From the NCBI GenBank assembly GCA_017255395.1, contig JAFKDC010000004.1:186001-250000 (forward strand): a stretch of 64,000 nt of DNA, given 5' to 3'. Origin of the DNA: Enemella evansiae. GTDB taxonomy: Bacteria; Pseudomonadota; Alphaproteobacteria; Rhodobacterales; Rhodobacteraceae. The position numbers were made by a program, and so were the translations under genes. Under the pieces are notes generated by a model. That model searched no databases, was not told where the DNA came from, and saw only the letters and a list, made by a program, of their open reading frames with translations. Shown here in pieces: positions 40,753-50,018 of the stretch; within the stretch, counting starts at the first letter, position 1, and every line of letters begins with the position of its first letter.

Positions 40753-41463
40753 GTGACGACGCCCATCTCCAGCGAGCCGGGACTGGCGGCACTGGCCATG
40801 AAGGGCATCCGCGATCTGATCCGCGCGCAGGGATTGCGCCCCGGCGACGCGCTGCCGTCAGAGGCCGCGCTGGCCGCGCATCTGGGCGTGTCACGCCCGG
40901 TGACGCGCGAGGCCCTGCGCGGCCTCGCAACGCTGCGCATCCTCGATATCGGCGGGTCGCGCAAGGCGCGGGTGGCCTTGCCCGATGCCTCTGCCCTCAG
41001 CCTTGTGCTGGACCATGCGACCTACAGCCGGGGGCTGAGCATCCAGCAGGTGCTGGATGTGCGCCGGACGCTGGAGCTGCGCACCGTGGGCCTTGCCGCC
41101 ATGCGCCGCAGCGATGCCGAGGCGACAGAGCTGCTGGACATCACCGCCCGCATGGTCGCCGCCCTTGAAGGCGGGCATACCGAGTTGATGGAGTTGGACA
41201 TCCGCTTTCATTCCCTGATCGCGAAGGCTTCGGGAAACCACCTTTACGCCATGATGGTGGACAGCTTCTGGATCGTCACGCGGCAGACCTGGGCCATCGG
41301 CTGGCGTTCGCGCGCGACGTATCAGAACCGCCGGGACAATATCAGGTGCCACGAACGCATCGCGACGGCGATCACGGCGCAGGATGCCAGCCGCGCCGAA
41401 GCCGCCATGTCCGAGCATTTCGACAGCGCCGTCAGCGTGTTGCTGCGCGCCGGGGTGACCTGA
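40753..41463 (+). CDS. GntR-family (FadR subfamily) repressor of the sugar-acid operon
   Basis: 236 aa from a GTG at 40753. N-terminal winged HTH (AMKGIRDLIRAQGLRPGDALPSEAALAAHLGVSRPVTREAL, broken by the wing) and an all-helical FCD effector domain (about 85-220) with the metal-binding His residues of that fold (LDIRFHSLIAKASGN, and CHERIATAI). It should bind TTGTCAGACAA at 40659-40669 and release it on binding a sugar-acid intermediate. AAAGG lies 8-9 bp before the GTG; an upstream ATG at 40648 would place the operator inside the gene and is rejected. Confidence 0.88.
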   Translation: MTTPISSEPGLAALAMKGIRDLIRAQGLRPGDALPSEAALAAHLGVSRPVTREALRGLATLRILDIGGSRKARVALPDASALSLVLDHATYSRGLSIQQVLDVRRTLELRTVGLAAMRRSDAEATELLDITARMVAALEGGHTELMELDIRFHSLIAKASGNHLYAMMVDSFWIVTRQTWAIGWRSRATYQNRRDNIRCHERIATAITAQDASRAEAAMSEHFDSAVSVLLRAGVT

Positions 41464-41850
41464 GCGACCGCCATGTGAGGCGACCCCGCGGCCCTGTCCG
41501 CCAGCCGCCTTGCGAGAGGCGACAGGGGCCAGAGGCCTCCCGGCCCCGCCCGGGGGTGAGGCATCGCGCCAGAACCGGGGCCGGACCGCTTGCCGACACT
41601 GTCCACCCGCAGGTGGGCAGGCCACTGCGGGGTTGGCACGTCGATTTACCGCCCTGTGCGCCGGGATCCCGCAGACAGGACTGCATCCGCAGGGCTGGCC
41701 CCCGCGAGGCGCATCAAGGTTTCGGGCGACCGCCCGGCATCGCTGGCCGGGGGGCGATATTTCGCGCCGAATTTCGGCGCCCCGGAAAAATACCTGCCCG
41801 GAACGAGGATTTCCTCTTTACAGACTCACGGATTCGCGGCCAAGGTCTAT
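41464..41850. other. Gap between the GntR gene and the LacI operator
   Basis: About 390 bases without a plausible gene. A GGGGCC/GGCCCC stem (41525-41530 with 41542-41547) could end the GntR transcript but has no T tract. The promoter of the sugar ABC operon must lie at its right end. Confidence 0.35.
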
Positions 41851-41877
41851 GTAAACCAGTTTACTAAACCGATTTAC
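41851..41877. promoter_or_regulatory. LacI-family operator(s) upstream of the sugar ABC operon
   Basis: GTAAAC-CA-GTTTAC (41851-41864) is a perfect 14-bp palindrome; it is overlapped by TAAACCGATTTA (41865-41876 region), a CG-centred dyad typical for LacI proteins. It is 56-69 bp upstream of the LacI start. A near copy is at 51144-51157. Confidence 0.75.
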
Positions 41878-41919
41878 AGGTGGATTGACCGCCTGTTGTC
41901 GCGCAGATGGGATGGGCGC

Positions 41920-42945
41920 ATGGCGAACCTTCAGGATGTTGCAAAGGCGGCAGGCGTCTCGAAGACAACCGTGTCCCGCTTCCTGAACGGGTCGCTCGAT
42001 CTGCCCGCGAAGACCGCCGAGCAGATCAACGGTGCGATCCGCACGCTGAACTACAAGCCCAATCCCCACGCCCGGCGGCTCAGCCTCGGGCGCACCGATA
42101 CCATCGGCCTGATCGTGCCCGACATCGCGACGCCCTTCTTTGCCACCCTTGTGGCGGCGGTCGAGGAAGAGGCCGATGCGCGCGGCAAGGCGCTGGCGCT
42201 GCACGCCACGCTGAACCGGCGCGACCGCGAGTTTTCCTATATCGACCTCGTTCGGCAGGGCCATGCGGACGGGCTGATCTTCATCACCAACCACCAGGGC
42301 GACCCGGCGCTGGCCGAGCGGATCAATGGCGCGGGCCCCTGCGTCGTGGTGGACGAGGACGTGGTCGGCGCGCAGGTGCCCAAGCTGTTCTGCGACAACT
42401 ACGAGGGCGGGCGGCTGGCGGGGCGTCACCTTGCGCAGGCGGGTCACCGGCATGTGCTGTTCATCGGCGGCGTGGACGAGATGATTTCCGGCCAGCGCCG
42501 CTTTGGCGGTTTCGCCGCCGGTATGGCCGAGGTCGGCGGCCCCGACTGCATGATAGAGCGGGCCACCGGTGCCTATACCTTCGACGCCGGGCGCGCGGCG
42601 GCGCGCGAATTTGTCGCCCGTCCGCGCGACAACCGCCCGACCGCGATCTTCGCCAGCTCTGACGAGTTGGTCATCGGCCTCTACGAGGTCCTTCAGGCAA
42701 CCGGCGTTTCGGTCCCCGAAGACCTCTCTGTCGTGGGGTTCGACGATGTCGGCCCCCTGCATCTGTTCGCGCCTTCCGTCACGGCGGTGCGTCAGCCGGT
42801 GCGGGATCTGGGTAGGCGGGCGCTGTGCCTGCTGCTCGATCCTCCCGCACCCTCCGAAGGCACGAAGCTTCCGCAAGAGGAGCTCTTGCCCGTCACCCTG
42901 GTGGAACGCGCCTCTGTCGGGCCGCCTGCCAGGACTGCTCTCTGA
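41920..42945 (+). CDS. LacI-family repressor of the sugar ABC operon
   Basis: 341 aa. HTH at residues 3-25 (NLQDVAKAAGVSKTTVSRFLNG) with the hinge helix following, then a periplasmic-binding-protein-like effector domain (TIGLIVPDIATPFFATLV, and PEDLSVVGFDDVG). It represses in the absence of a sugar-like ligand. It is the first gene of the operon it probably controls, followed 35 bp later by the binding protein gene. The ATG at 41920 gives the canonical LacI N-terminus; a longer open frame upstream crosses the operator. Confidence 0.93.
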   Translation: MANLQDVAKAAGVSKTTVSRFLNGSLDLPAKTAEQINGAIRTLNYKPNPHARRLSLGRTDTIGLIVPDIATPFFATLVAAVEEEADARGKALALHATLNRRDREFSYIDLVRQGHADGLIFITNHQGDPALAERINGAGPCVVVDEDVVGAQVPKLFCDNYEGGRLAGRHLAQAGHRHVLFIGGVDEMISGQRRFGGFAAGMAEVGGPDCMIERATGAYTFDAGRAAAREFVARPRDNRPTAIFASSDELVIGLYEVLQATGVSVPEDLSVVGFDDVGPLHLFAPSVTAVRQPVRDLGRRALCLLLDPPAPSEGTKLPQEELLPVTLVERASVGPPARTAL

Positions 42946-42980
42946 CTGAAACCGAGTTCCAACACACAGAGGTACTGAAA

Positions 42981-43910
42981 ATGACGATGAAATCGACCCG
43001 GCGCGCCTTTGGCGCGGGTGTTGCCGCATGTCTTCTCGCCAGCACCGCGCTGGCGCAGGAAACCCCCACCTTTGCCCTTGTGCAGATCAACCAGCAGGCG
43101 CTGTTCTTCAACGAGATGAACCGCGGCGCGCAGGAGGCGGCAGAGGCCGCGGGCGTGAACCTGGTGATCTTCAACGCCAACAACGATTCCGCCGCCCAGA
43201 ACAGCGCCATCGAGACCTATATCCAGGAAGGTGTGGCCGGACTGGCCGTGGTGGCCATCGATGTGAACGGCATCATGCCGGCGGTCGAGCAGGCCGACGC
43301 CGCGGGCATTCCCGTTGTCGCCATCGACGCGATCCTGCCCGAGGGCGGCCCGCAGAAGGCGCAGATCGGCGTCGACAATGCCAAGGCGGGTGCGGACCTT
43401 GCCGCCTTCTACAACGAGAACACGACCGGGGCCTCCAAGCTTGGCATCGTGGGCGCGCTGAATTCCTACATCCAGAACGTCCGCAAGGATGGCTTCGAAG
43501 AGGCGCTGGACGGCGACAGCGTCGCCGTCGCGGGCACGGTGGATGGCCAGAACGTTCAGGACGTGGCCCTGGCGGCGGCAGAGAACCTGATCACCGCCAA
43601 TCCCGACCTGACGGCGATCTATGCCACCGGCGAACCGGCCCTGATGGGCGCGATTGCCGCCGTCTCCTCGCAGGGCAAGCAAGGCGACTTGTCGGTCTTT
43701 GGCTGGGACCTGACGGCGCAGGCCATCGACGGTATCGACGACGGTTACGTGAAGGCGGTGATCCAGCAGGACCCGGCGGGCATGGGCGCCGCCGCCGTCG
43801 AGGCGCTGATCGCGCTGCATGCGGGCGAGACGGTGGAGAGCGAAATCTCTGTGCCGGTGACCATCGTCACCCCGGAGAACGTGGACGACTTCCGGTCGCT
43901 GTTCGAATGA
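42981..43910 (+). CDS. Sugar ABC solute-binding protein (ribose/RbsB type)
   Basis: 309 aa. Signal peptide (about residues 1-25, ending ALA-QE). The mature protein is a Peripla_BP_4/type 1 binding protein (FALVQINQQALFFNEMNRGAQEAA, VDNAKAGADLAAFY). It collects a sugar or sugar-like solute for the ATPase and permease encoded next. The start at 42981 has GAGGT about 7 bp before it. The stop codon overlaps the ATPase start (ATGATG). Confidence 0.92.
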   Translation: MTMKSTRRAFGAGVAACLLASTALAQETPTFALVQINQQALFFNEMNRGAQEAAEAAGVNLVIFNANNDSAAQNSAIETYIQEGVAGLAVVAIDVNGIMPAVEQADAAGIPVVAIDAILPEGGPQKAQIGVDNAKAGADLAAFYNENTTGASKLGIVGALNSYIQNVRKDGFEEALDGDSVAVAGTVDGQNVQDVALAAAENLITANPDLTAIYATGEPALMGAIAAVSSQGKQGDLSVFGWDLTAQAIDGIDDGYVKAVIQQDPAGMGAAAVEALIALHAGETVESEISVPVTIVTPENVDDFRSLFE

Positions 43911-44689
43911 TGCTGACCGACATCCGCGAAGAGGCGAGGGGGGATCATCCCCCCTCTGCCCCCGCCATTCTGTCCCTGCGCAACATTCACAAGACCTTCG
44001 GCTCTCATCAGGCGCTGCGCGGGGTCGATCTGGATATCCGGCCCGGCGAATGCCTTGGCCTGATCGGGGACAACGCTGCCGGGAAATCCACCCTGTCGAA
44101 GGTCATGTCGGGCACCTACATCCCGGACGAGGGCCAGATCACCATGGACGGCAAGCCGGTCCGCTTCGGCACCCCGTCAGAGGCCCGCGACCTGCAGATC
44201 GAGATGGTCTATCAGGACCTGTCGCTGTGCGATCATGTCGATGTGGTCGGCAACCTGTTCCTTGGGCGCGAACTGAAACGGGGTCCCTTCCTCGATCAGA
44301 CGCGCATGCTGGCAGAGGCGGAACGGATGCTGGCGGCGCTGGAAATCCGCATCCCGCGCCTGACCGCCAAGGTCGAGAAGCTGTCCGGCGGACAGCGGCA
44401 GGCCATCGCCATCGCCCGCGCCGCCAGCTTCAGGCCCAAGGTGCTGATCATGGACGAGCCGACCTCGGCGCTTGCCGTGGCAGAGGTCGAGGCTGTTCTC
44501 GAACTCATCAACCGGGTGAAGGCCACCGGCGCCGCCGTGGTGCTGATCACCCACCGGATGCAGGACCTGTTCCGCGTCTGCGACCGCGTCGCCGTCATGT
44601 ACGAGGGCACGAAGGTCGCCGAGCGCGACATCGACAAGACGGACCTGCAGGAACTGGTCGACCTGATCGTCGGCAAAGGGGGTCACTGA
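43907..44689 (+). CDS. Sugar ABC ATPase (single-domain RbsA type)
   Basis: 260 aa. One nucleotide-binding domain: Walker A GDNAAGKS, signature LSGGQRQ, Walker B LIMDEPTSAL and THRM switch. RbsA proteins usually have two such domains; here one is present, as in the FrcA group. It drives sugar import with the permease that follows. Starts at tandem ATGs overlapping the binding-protein stop; its own TGA overlaps the permease ATG (TGATG). Confidence 0.93.
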   Translation: MMLTDIREEARGDHPPSAPAILSLRNIHKTFGSHQALRGVDLDIRPGECLGLIGDNAAGKSTLSKVMSGTYIPDEGQITMDGKPVRFGTPSEARDLQIEMVYQDLSLCDHVDVVGNLFLGRELKRGPFLDQTRMLAEAERMLAALEIRIPRLTAKVEKLSGGQRQAIAIARAASFRPKVLIMDEPTSALAVAEVEAVLELINRVKATGAAVVLITHRMQDLFRVCDRVAVMYEGTKVAERDIDKTDLQELVDLIVGKGGH

Positions 44690-45696
44690 TGGTGGCATAT
44701 ACCGAACGGCAGGCGGGCTCGAAGCTCGCCGATTTCGTGGGCGAACACGCGCAGGTGCTGTCCATCGCGCTGTTTTTCGTGATCTGCATGGTCTTCTTCG
44801 GGTCGATGACCTCGACCTTCCTGATGCCGGGCAACCTGCTGAACGTCCTGCGGCAGGCGGCGCCGATCCTTGTGGTCGCCGTGGCCATGACGCTGGTCAT
44901 CACCACCGCGGGCATCGACCTGTCGGTGGGGTCCATGGTGGCGCTGATCAATGCCGCCGCCGCCATCGTCATCGCCGCCGGATTGCCCTGGCCGCTGGCC
45001 ATCGTGCTGATGCTGGTTCTGGGGGCCGTGATCGGCGGCGTGCAGGGCTGGTTCGTGGCCTACCAGGGCATCCCCGCTTTCATCGTGACGCTGGCGGGCC
45101 TGTCGATCCTGCGCGGCGCGGCGCTGTACATGACCGAAGGCTACTCGATCCCGATCCGCGACGCCGAGGGCTTCTTCTGGCTGGGACGCGGCGAGATCGC
45201 GGGCTTCCCGGTGCCGGCGCTGATCGCCATCCTTGTCGCGGTGCTGGGCTTCGTCGTGATGCTGCGCACGCAATACGGCCGTCAGGTGATCGCGGTGGGA
45301 TCGAACATCGAGGCGGCGCGGCGCGTGGGCATGCCGGCCAAGCGGGTGCTGGCCTCGGTCTACATGGTGTCGGGGCTGGCCTGTGCCGTTGCGGGCATCC
45401 TGATCGCGTCGCGGCTTGGGTCGGGGTCGTCGAACGCGGCGCAGGGGTTCGAGCTGCAGGTCATCGCGGCGGTCGTTCTGGGCGGCACCTCGCTGATGGG
45501 CGGCAAGGCCTCGATGCTGGGCACGGTGCTGGGCACCATGACCATTGCCGTGATCGGCAACGGGTTGATCCTGATGCATATCTCGCCGTTCTTCACGCAG
45601 ATCGTCACCGGCACGATCATCCTTGTCGCGATCTGGATGAACGCGCGGCTGTTCGACCGGAAATGGCGTTTCGGCAAGAAGAAGGTGGCGGCATGA
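44689..45696 (+). CDS. Sugar ABC permease (RbsC type)
   Basis: 335 aa, about ten membrane segments, BPD_transp_2 family (VVAVAMTLVITTAGIDLSVGSMVAL and FGRGEIAG-like loops; GGTSLMGGKASMLGTVLG near the C-terminus). It forms the homodimeric channel for the preceding ATPase. The stop overlaps the next start by ATGA, tying the importer to the phosphotriesterase-like enzyme. Confidence 0.93.
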   Translation: MVAYTERQAGSKLADFVGEHAQVLSIALFFVICMVFFGSMTSTFLMPGNLLNVLRQAAPILVVAVAMTLVITTAGIDLSVGSMVALINAAAAIVIAAGLPWPLAIVLMLVLGAVIGGVQGWFVAYQGIPAFIVTLAGLSILRGAALYMTEGYSIPIRDAEGFFWLGRGEIAGFPVPALIAILVAVLGFVVMLRTQYGRQVIAVGSNIEAARRVGMPAKRVLASVYMVSGLACAVAGILIASRLGSGSSNAAQGFELQVIAAVVLGGTSLMGGKASMLGTVLGTMTIAVIGNGLILMHISPFFTQIVTGTIILVAIWMNARLFDRKWRFGKKKVAA

Positions 45697-46757
45697 GCGA
45701 GCTGTCCTCCTGCCATGTAAACTCTGGCCGGGTGATGACCGTCACCGGGCCGATCCCCGCGACCCAGCTGGGGCACACGCTGATGCACGAGCACCTGCAG
45801 AACGATTGCAGCTGCTGGTGGAACCCTCCGACCGATCCGGCGCGGCAGTATCTGGTCGACGCGCCGGTCAGCATCGAACTGCTGTCCGAGCTGCGTCAGG
45901 ACCCCTTCGTCAATAAGCACAATATCGCGCTTGACGACCTTGATCTGACCATCGAGGAAGTGCGCCGCTTCACGGCGGTCGGCGGGCAAAGCATCGTCGA
46001 CCCCACCTGCCGCGGCATCGGGCGCGACCCGGCGAAGCTGCGCCGGATCACGGCAGAGACCGGCGTGCAGGTGGTGATGGGGGCGGGCTACTACCTTGCC
46101 TCCTCCATGCCGGAAGAGGTCGGGCGGCTGTCGGTGGATGCCATCGCCGACCAGATCGTCGCAGAGGCGCTGGAGGGCGTCGACGGCACCGATGCAAAGA
46201 TCGGCCTGATCGGCGAGATCGGGGTGTCCTCGGATTTCACCGCCGAGGAAGAGAAATCCCTGCGCGGCGCGGCGCGGGCACAGGTCCGCACCGGCCTGCC
46301 GCTGATGGTGCACCTGCCGGGCTGGTTCCGGCTGGGGCATCGCGTGCTGGACATCGTCGAGGAAGAGGGGGCGGACCTGCGGCACACGGTGCTGTGCCAC
46401 ATGAACCCCTCGCACAGCGATCCGGTCTATCAGGCGACCCTCGCGCAGCGCGGCGCCTTCGTGGAATTCGACATGATCGGCATGGATTACTTCTACGCCG
46501 ATCAGGGGGTGCAATGCCCCTCGGACGACGAGGTCGCCCGGGCGATCCTGACCCTGGTCGAGGCCGGGTTTCTCGACCGTATCCTGCTGTCGCACGACGT
46601 CTTCGTGAAGATGATGCTGACCCGCTACGGCGGCAATGGCTACGCCTTCGTGACGAAGCATTTTCTGCCCCGACTTTCGCGCCACGGCCTGCCCGCCGAG
46701 GCGCTGGACACACTCATGGTGACAAACCCCCGCCGCGTCTTCGACGCCGGCGTCTGA
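45693..46757 (+). CDS. Phosphotriesterase-family metal hydrolase (Php/lactonase-like)
   Basis: 354 aa, amidohydrolase-superfamily barrel. Metal ligands can be placed: His32 and His34 (MHEH), Glu175 (GEIG) where other members use a carbamylated Lys, His207 (VHLPGW), His236 (CHMNPSH) and Asp302 (SHDVF). The Glu in place of Lys is as in the Php subgroup. Known relatives hydrolyse lactones or phosphorylated sugar lactones; paraoxon-type activity is rare. It is translated with the sugar permease (ATGA overlap), so the imported compound or its product is the likely substrate. Confidence 0.9.
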   Translation: MSELSSCHVNSGRVMTVTGPIPATQLGHTLMHEHLQNDCSCWWNPPTDPARQYLVDAPVSIELLSELRQDPFVNKHNIALDDLDLTIEEVRRFTAVGGQSIVDPTCRGIGRDPAKLRRITAETGVQVVMGAGYYLASSMPEEVGRLSVDAIADQIVAEALEGVDGTDAKIGLIGEIGVSSDFTAEEEKSLRGAARAQVRTGLPLMVHLPGWFRLGHRVLDIVEEEGADLRHTVLCHMNPSHSDPVYQATLAQRGAFVEFDMIGMDYFYADQGVQCPSDDEVARAILTLVEAGFLDRILLSHDVFVKMMLTRYGGNGYAFVTKHFLPRLSRHGLPAEALDTLMVTNPRRVFDAGV

Positions 46758-46777
46758 CGTTCTGAAAGGACACGACT

Positions 46778-47536
46778 ATGACCAAGGTTCTGCTGGTCGG
46801 CGAAAGCTGGACCACCTCCGAAACGCATTTCAAGGGCTTCGACCAGTTCGGCTCGGTGCACTTTCACACCGGGGCCGACCCGCTGCTGAAGGCGCTGAAA
46901 GGTTCGGCCTTCGAGGTGGACTACATGACGGCCCACGAGGCGGCCGAGGGCTTTCCCTTCGAAATGGAAGGGCTGAAGGCCTACGACATCATCATCCTGT
47001 CGGACATCGGGGCGAACACCTTCCTGCTGCCGCCGGACGTCTGGCTGCGCTCGAAATGCGTGCCGAACCGCCTGCGCCTGCTGAAGCAGTGGGTCGAAGA
47101 GGGTGGCAACCTGATCATGATGGGCGGCTATTTCTCGTTCCAGGGGATCGACGGCAAGGCCCGCTGGCGCAAGACGCCTGTCGAGGACACCCTGCCGGTG
47201 ACCTGCTTCCCCTGGGACGACCGCATCGAGATCCCCGAAGGCGCGGTGGCAGAGGTGCTGGAGCCGGACCATGCGGTGATGGCGGGCATTGAAGGCGCAT
47301 GGCCGCCGATCCTTGGCGTCAACGAGGTAGAGCTGCGCGACGGCGCCGAGGTGATCGCCCGCATCCGTGAAGAGCAGGGCGGCCATCCGCTGCTGGTGCT
47401 GGGCGCCCATGGCGCGGGCCGCACGGCGGCCTGGACCTCGGATATCGGGCCGCACTGGCTGTCACCGGCGTTCTGCGAATGGGAGGGCTATGCCCGGCTG
47501 TGGAAGAACGTTCTGGGCTGGCTTGTCGCGCGCTGA
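46778..47536 (+). CDS. ThuA-like / glutamine-amidotransferase-fold cytoplasmic protein
   Basis: 252 aa. A flavodoxin-like, class I glutamine amidotransferase-like fold (KVLLVGESWTTSETHFKGFDQFGSV, LKAYDIIILSDIGANTFLL, GGNLIMMGGYFSFQG) of the DUF1355/ThuA-related type, with WTSDIGPHWL near the C-terminus. No signal peptide. Function unknown; relatives occur in sugar-utilisation operons. It is the last plus-strand gene of the sugar ABC operon, 20 bp after the phosphotriesterase-like gene, with AAAGGA ahead of its ATG. Confidence 0.8.
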   Translation: MTKVLLVGESWTTSETHFKGFDQFGSVHFHTGADPLLKALKGSAFEVDYMTAHEAAEGFPFEMEGLKAYDIIILSDIGANTFLLPPDVWLRSKCVPNRLRLLKQWVEEGGNLIMMGGYFSFQGIDGKARWRKTPVEDTLPVTCFPWDDRIEIPEGAVAEVLEPDHAVMAGIEGAWPPILGVNEVELRDGAEVIARIREEQGGHPLLVLGAHGAGRTAAWTSDIGPHWLSPAFCEWEGYARLWKNVLGWLVAR

Positions 47537-47557
47537 GGATCCCCGATGGCGCAGTTC

Positions 47558-47586
47558 GGGGCCGCCCGCCCGGTGCGGGTGGCCCC
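47558..47586. terminator. Bidirectional hairpin between the ThuA-like and PfkB genes
   Basis: GGGGCCGCCCGC (47558-47569) pairs with GCGGGTGGCCCC (47575-47586) through 12 bp with one G-T pair and a 5-nt loop, between convergent genes. No T tract. Confidence 0.6.
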
Positions 47587-47591
47587 GGATG

Positions 47592-48485
47592 TCAGCTGGG
47601 CTGCCCTGCCTTGCCCAGGATGTCCGCAAATTCGGCCTCTGTCGGGAAGGCGGCGACGGTTCCCGGGCGGGCCACGGTATGGGCGGCGGCCCGGGTCGCA
47701 TGGGTCAGCGCCATGGCATCCAGCGCCACGCCGCGCAGCGCCGCCGAGGCCAGCGCGGTTGCCATGAAGCAATCGCCGGCGCCGGTGGTGTCGCGTACGG
47801 TGCAGGGGACGGCGGCGACCCGCGTTTGCCCTTGGGCTGTGATCAGGGCCGCGCCCGCCGCGCCCAGCGTCAGCACCACGCCTTGCACGCCCTGCGCCAG
47901 CAGGTGCCCGGTGCCGCCAAGCGCCTCGGCCTCGCCCTCGTTGACAAAGGCCAGGTCGACCAGCGGCCAGAGCGAGGCAAAGTAGGGTTGCAGCGGCGAG
48001 GGGTTCATGGCCGTGGTCATGCCCCGGGCGCGGGCTTCGCGCAGCAGCGCCCCGGTGGTCCCGGCGCTCAGGTTGCCCTGCAGGACCAGAAGGTCGCCGG
48101 GCGCCGCGCCGGCCAGCCCCCCGACGGCCTGCCCGGGCGACAGGGCCGAGGCCGCCTCGCGCGTGGTGATGACCGCGTTCTCGCCCGCCGCGGCCATCAG
48201 GATCGTCGAGGCATCGGTGGCCACGCCGCTCAGCTGCGTCAGGCGCGGGGTCAGCGGTTCCCGGGCCAGCCGGTCGGCGATTTCTTGGCCCCGGGCATCC
48301 TGCCCCACGGCGGCGACAAACACGCAGGGCAGGCCGGTGCGGGCCATCGCAACGGCCTGGTTCAACCCCTTCCCGCCCAGGTCGCGCGACAGGCTTGCGC
48401 CGAAGATCGACGCGCCCGGGCGGGGGAAATCATCAATCGAGAGGGTCTCGTCCAGCGCGGCATTGCCGACGACATAGGCCTTCAT
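47592..48485 (-). CDS. PfkB/ribokinase-family sugar kinase
   Basis: 297 aa. The first PfkB signature (DLGGKGLNQAVAMARTG) and the second (DTTGAGDCFMATAL with catalytic Asp) are both intact. It phosphorylates a sugar, nucleoside or related alcohol using ATP. Its position among the sugar importer, BtpA and phosphotriesterase-like genes suggests it acts on the imported compound. The ATG at 48485 has an AGGAAGAAG site and lies only 32 bp from the divergent BtpA start. Confidence 0.9.
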   Translation of the reverse strand: MKAYVVGNAALDETLSIDDFPRPGASIFGASLSRDLGGKGLNQAVAMARTGLPCVFVAAVGQDARGQEIADRLAREPLTPRLTQLSGVATDASTILMAAAGENAVITTREAASALSPGQAVGGLAGAAPGDLLVLQGNLSAGTTGALLREARARGMTTAMNPSPLQPYFASLWPLVDLAFVNEGEAEALGGTGHLLAQGVQGVVLTLGAAGAALITAQGQTRVAAVPCTVRDTTGAGDCFMATALASAALRGVALDAMALTHATRAAAHTVARPGTVAAFPTEAEFADILGKAGQPS

Positions 48486-48517
48486 TTCTTCTTCCTTCTT
48501 GCCTGAAAGGGACTCTC

Positions 48518-49360
48518 ATGCAGCAGATATCCGACCGGACCTCCGGCGCGATCCACGACATCTTCGGACGGCACAAGGCGCTGATCGGCATGATCCATTG
48601 CCCGGCCTTTCCCGGTGCGCCGCGCTACCGGGGCGAAAGCCTCGACAGCATCTACGATGCCTGCATGCGCGACGCCGAGCAGCTGATCGAGGGCGGCCTG
48701 CACGGGTTGATCGTCGAGAACCACGGCGATGTGCCCTTTTCCAAGCCCGAGGACATCACCCACGAGACGGCGGCCTTCCTGTCGGTGGTGACGGATCGGG
48801 TGCGGCGCGCGGTGGGGGTGCCCTTGGGCATCAACGTGCTGGCCAATGCGCCGATCCCGGCGCTGGCCACGGCGGTGGCGGGCGGCGCGGATTTCATCCG
48901 GGTGAACCAGTGGGCCAATGCCTATGTCGCCAACGAGGGCTTCATGGAGGGTCGGGCCGCCGAGGCGATGCGGTATCGCAGCCTGTTGCGGGCCGAGCGG
49001 GTGAAGATCTTTGCCGACAGCCACGTCAAGCACGGCAGCCATTCCATCACCGCCGACCGCTCGATCCCCGAGCTGACACGCGACCTTGCGTTCTTCGACG
49101 CGGATTGCGTCATCGCCACCGGGCAGCGCACCGGCAACAGCGCCACGATGGAAGAGATCGACGAGATCGCCGGGGCCACCCACCTGCCGCTGCTGGTGGG
49201 CTCGGGCGTGACCGAGGATAATATCGTGGCGATCCTTGGCCGGACCAATGGGGTGATCGTTGCCTCTTCGCTGAAGGAGGGAGGCGTGTGGTGGAACCCT
49301 GTCGATCCGGGGCGCGTGCGCCGCTTCGTCGCCGTGGCGCAGGAGGGACTTGATGGCTGA
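48518..49360 (+). CDS. BtpA/SgcQ-family protein
   Basis: 280 aa, whole-length match to the BtpA family, a TIM-barrel group: ALIGMIHCPAFPGAPRY, LIVENHGDVPF, GVPLGINVLANAPIPALA, FIRVNQW, LLVGSGVTEDN, IVASSLKEGG. BtpA in cyanobacteria affects photosystem I; the enteric SgcQ sits in a sugar operon. The activity is undetermined, though the fold and its phosphate-loop-like G-S-G-V element suggest a sugar- or phospho-substrate. It overlaps the TenA-like start (ATG 49353 within its last codons). Confidence 0.88.
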   Translation: MQQISDRTSGAIHDIFGRHKALIGMIHCPAFPGAPRYRGESLDSIYDACMRDAEQLIEGGLHGLIVENHGDVPFSKPEDITHETAAFLSVVTDRVRRAVGVPLGINVLANAPIPALATAVAGGADFIRVNQWANAYVANEGFMEGRAAEAMRYRSLLRAERVKIFADSHVKHGSHSITADRSIPELTRDLAFFDADCVIATGQRTGNSATMEEIDEIAGATHLPLLVGSGVTEDNIVAILGRTNGVIVASSLKEGGVWWNPVDPGRVRRFVAVAQEGLDG

Positions 49361-50018
49361 GGCACTGACGGACCGCATTCTGCGCGAGAGCAGGGCGGAT
49401 TTCGACGCCATGGTCGGCCACCGCTTTGTGCAGGACATCGCGGCGGGCAGGCTGCCGGCAGAGGTCTTCGACCGATACCTGCTGATCGAGGGCGCCTTCG
49501 TCGAGACCGCTATCGCGATCTTCGGATACGCGGTGGCGAAGGCCGATGACCTTGGCGACCGGCGCCATCTGATCGGGACGCTGGATGCCTTAGCCAATGA
49601 ACAGATGTCCTATTTCGAAACCGCCTTTGCGGCGCGGGGCCTCGGCCCCGATCCGGCGGTGCAGGCCGATCCGCGCGTGGCGGCCTTCGGGGAGGGCATG
49701 CTGGCGATTGCCCGCGACGGGGATTTCACCGCGATTGTCACGGCGATGTTCGCGGCGGAATGGATGTACTGGACCTGGTGCACGCAGGTGCGCGCCGCGC
49801 CGATGGCGGATCCGATGCTTGCGGATTGGATCGAGATGCACGCCGCCCCCGGCTTTGCCGCGCAGGCACGCTGGCTGCGCGACAGGCTCGACGCTCTGGG
49901 CGCCACCATGACCGAGGCGCAGCGCGACCGCGCGGTCGCGGTCTTCGGCGAGGTGCAGCGGCTGGAGATCGGTTTTCACAGCGCCGCCTATACCGGGGCT
50001 TCGATCAGCGCGGCGTAA
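49353..50018 (+). CDS. TenA/THI-4-family protein without the usual catalytic cysteine
   Basis: 221 aa, helical TenA fold (EVFDRYLLIEGAFVETAIAIFGYAVAKA; LDALANEQMSYFE; EWMYWTWC). TenA enzymes hydrolyse aminopyrimidines in thiamin salvage. At the position of the catalytic cysteine, usually PC-x-W, this protein reads AAEW, so it resembles TenA_E-type members that lack the Cys. These are reported to act on N-formyl aminopyrimidine. The ATG at 49353 follows AGGAGG. Its end overlaps the convergent M20 hydrolase gene by 31 bp. Confidence 0.82.
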   Translation: MAEALTDRILRESRADFDAMVGHRFVQDIAAGRLPAEVFDRYLLIEGAFVETAIAIFGYAVAKADDLGDRRHLIGTLDALANEQMSYFETAFAARGLGPDPAVQADPRVAAFGEGMLAIARDGDFTAIVTAMFAAEWMYWTWCTQVRAAPMADPMLADWIEMHAAPGFAAQARWLRDRLDALGATMTEAQRDRAVAVFGEVQRLEIGFHSAAYTGASISAA

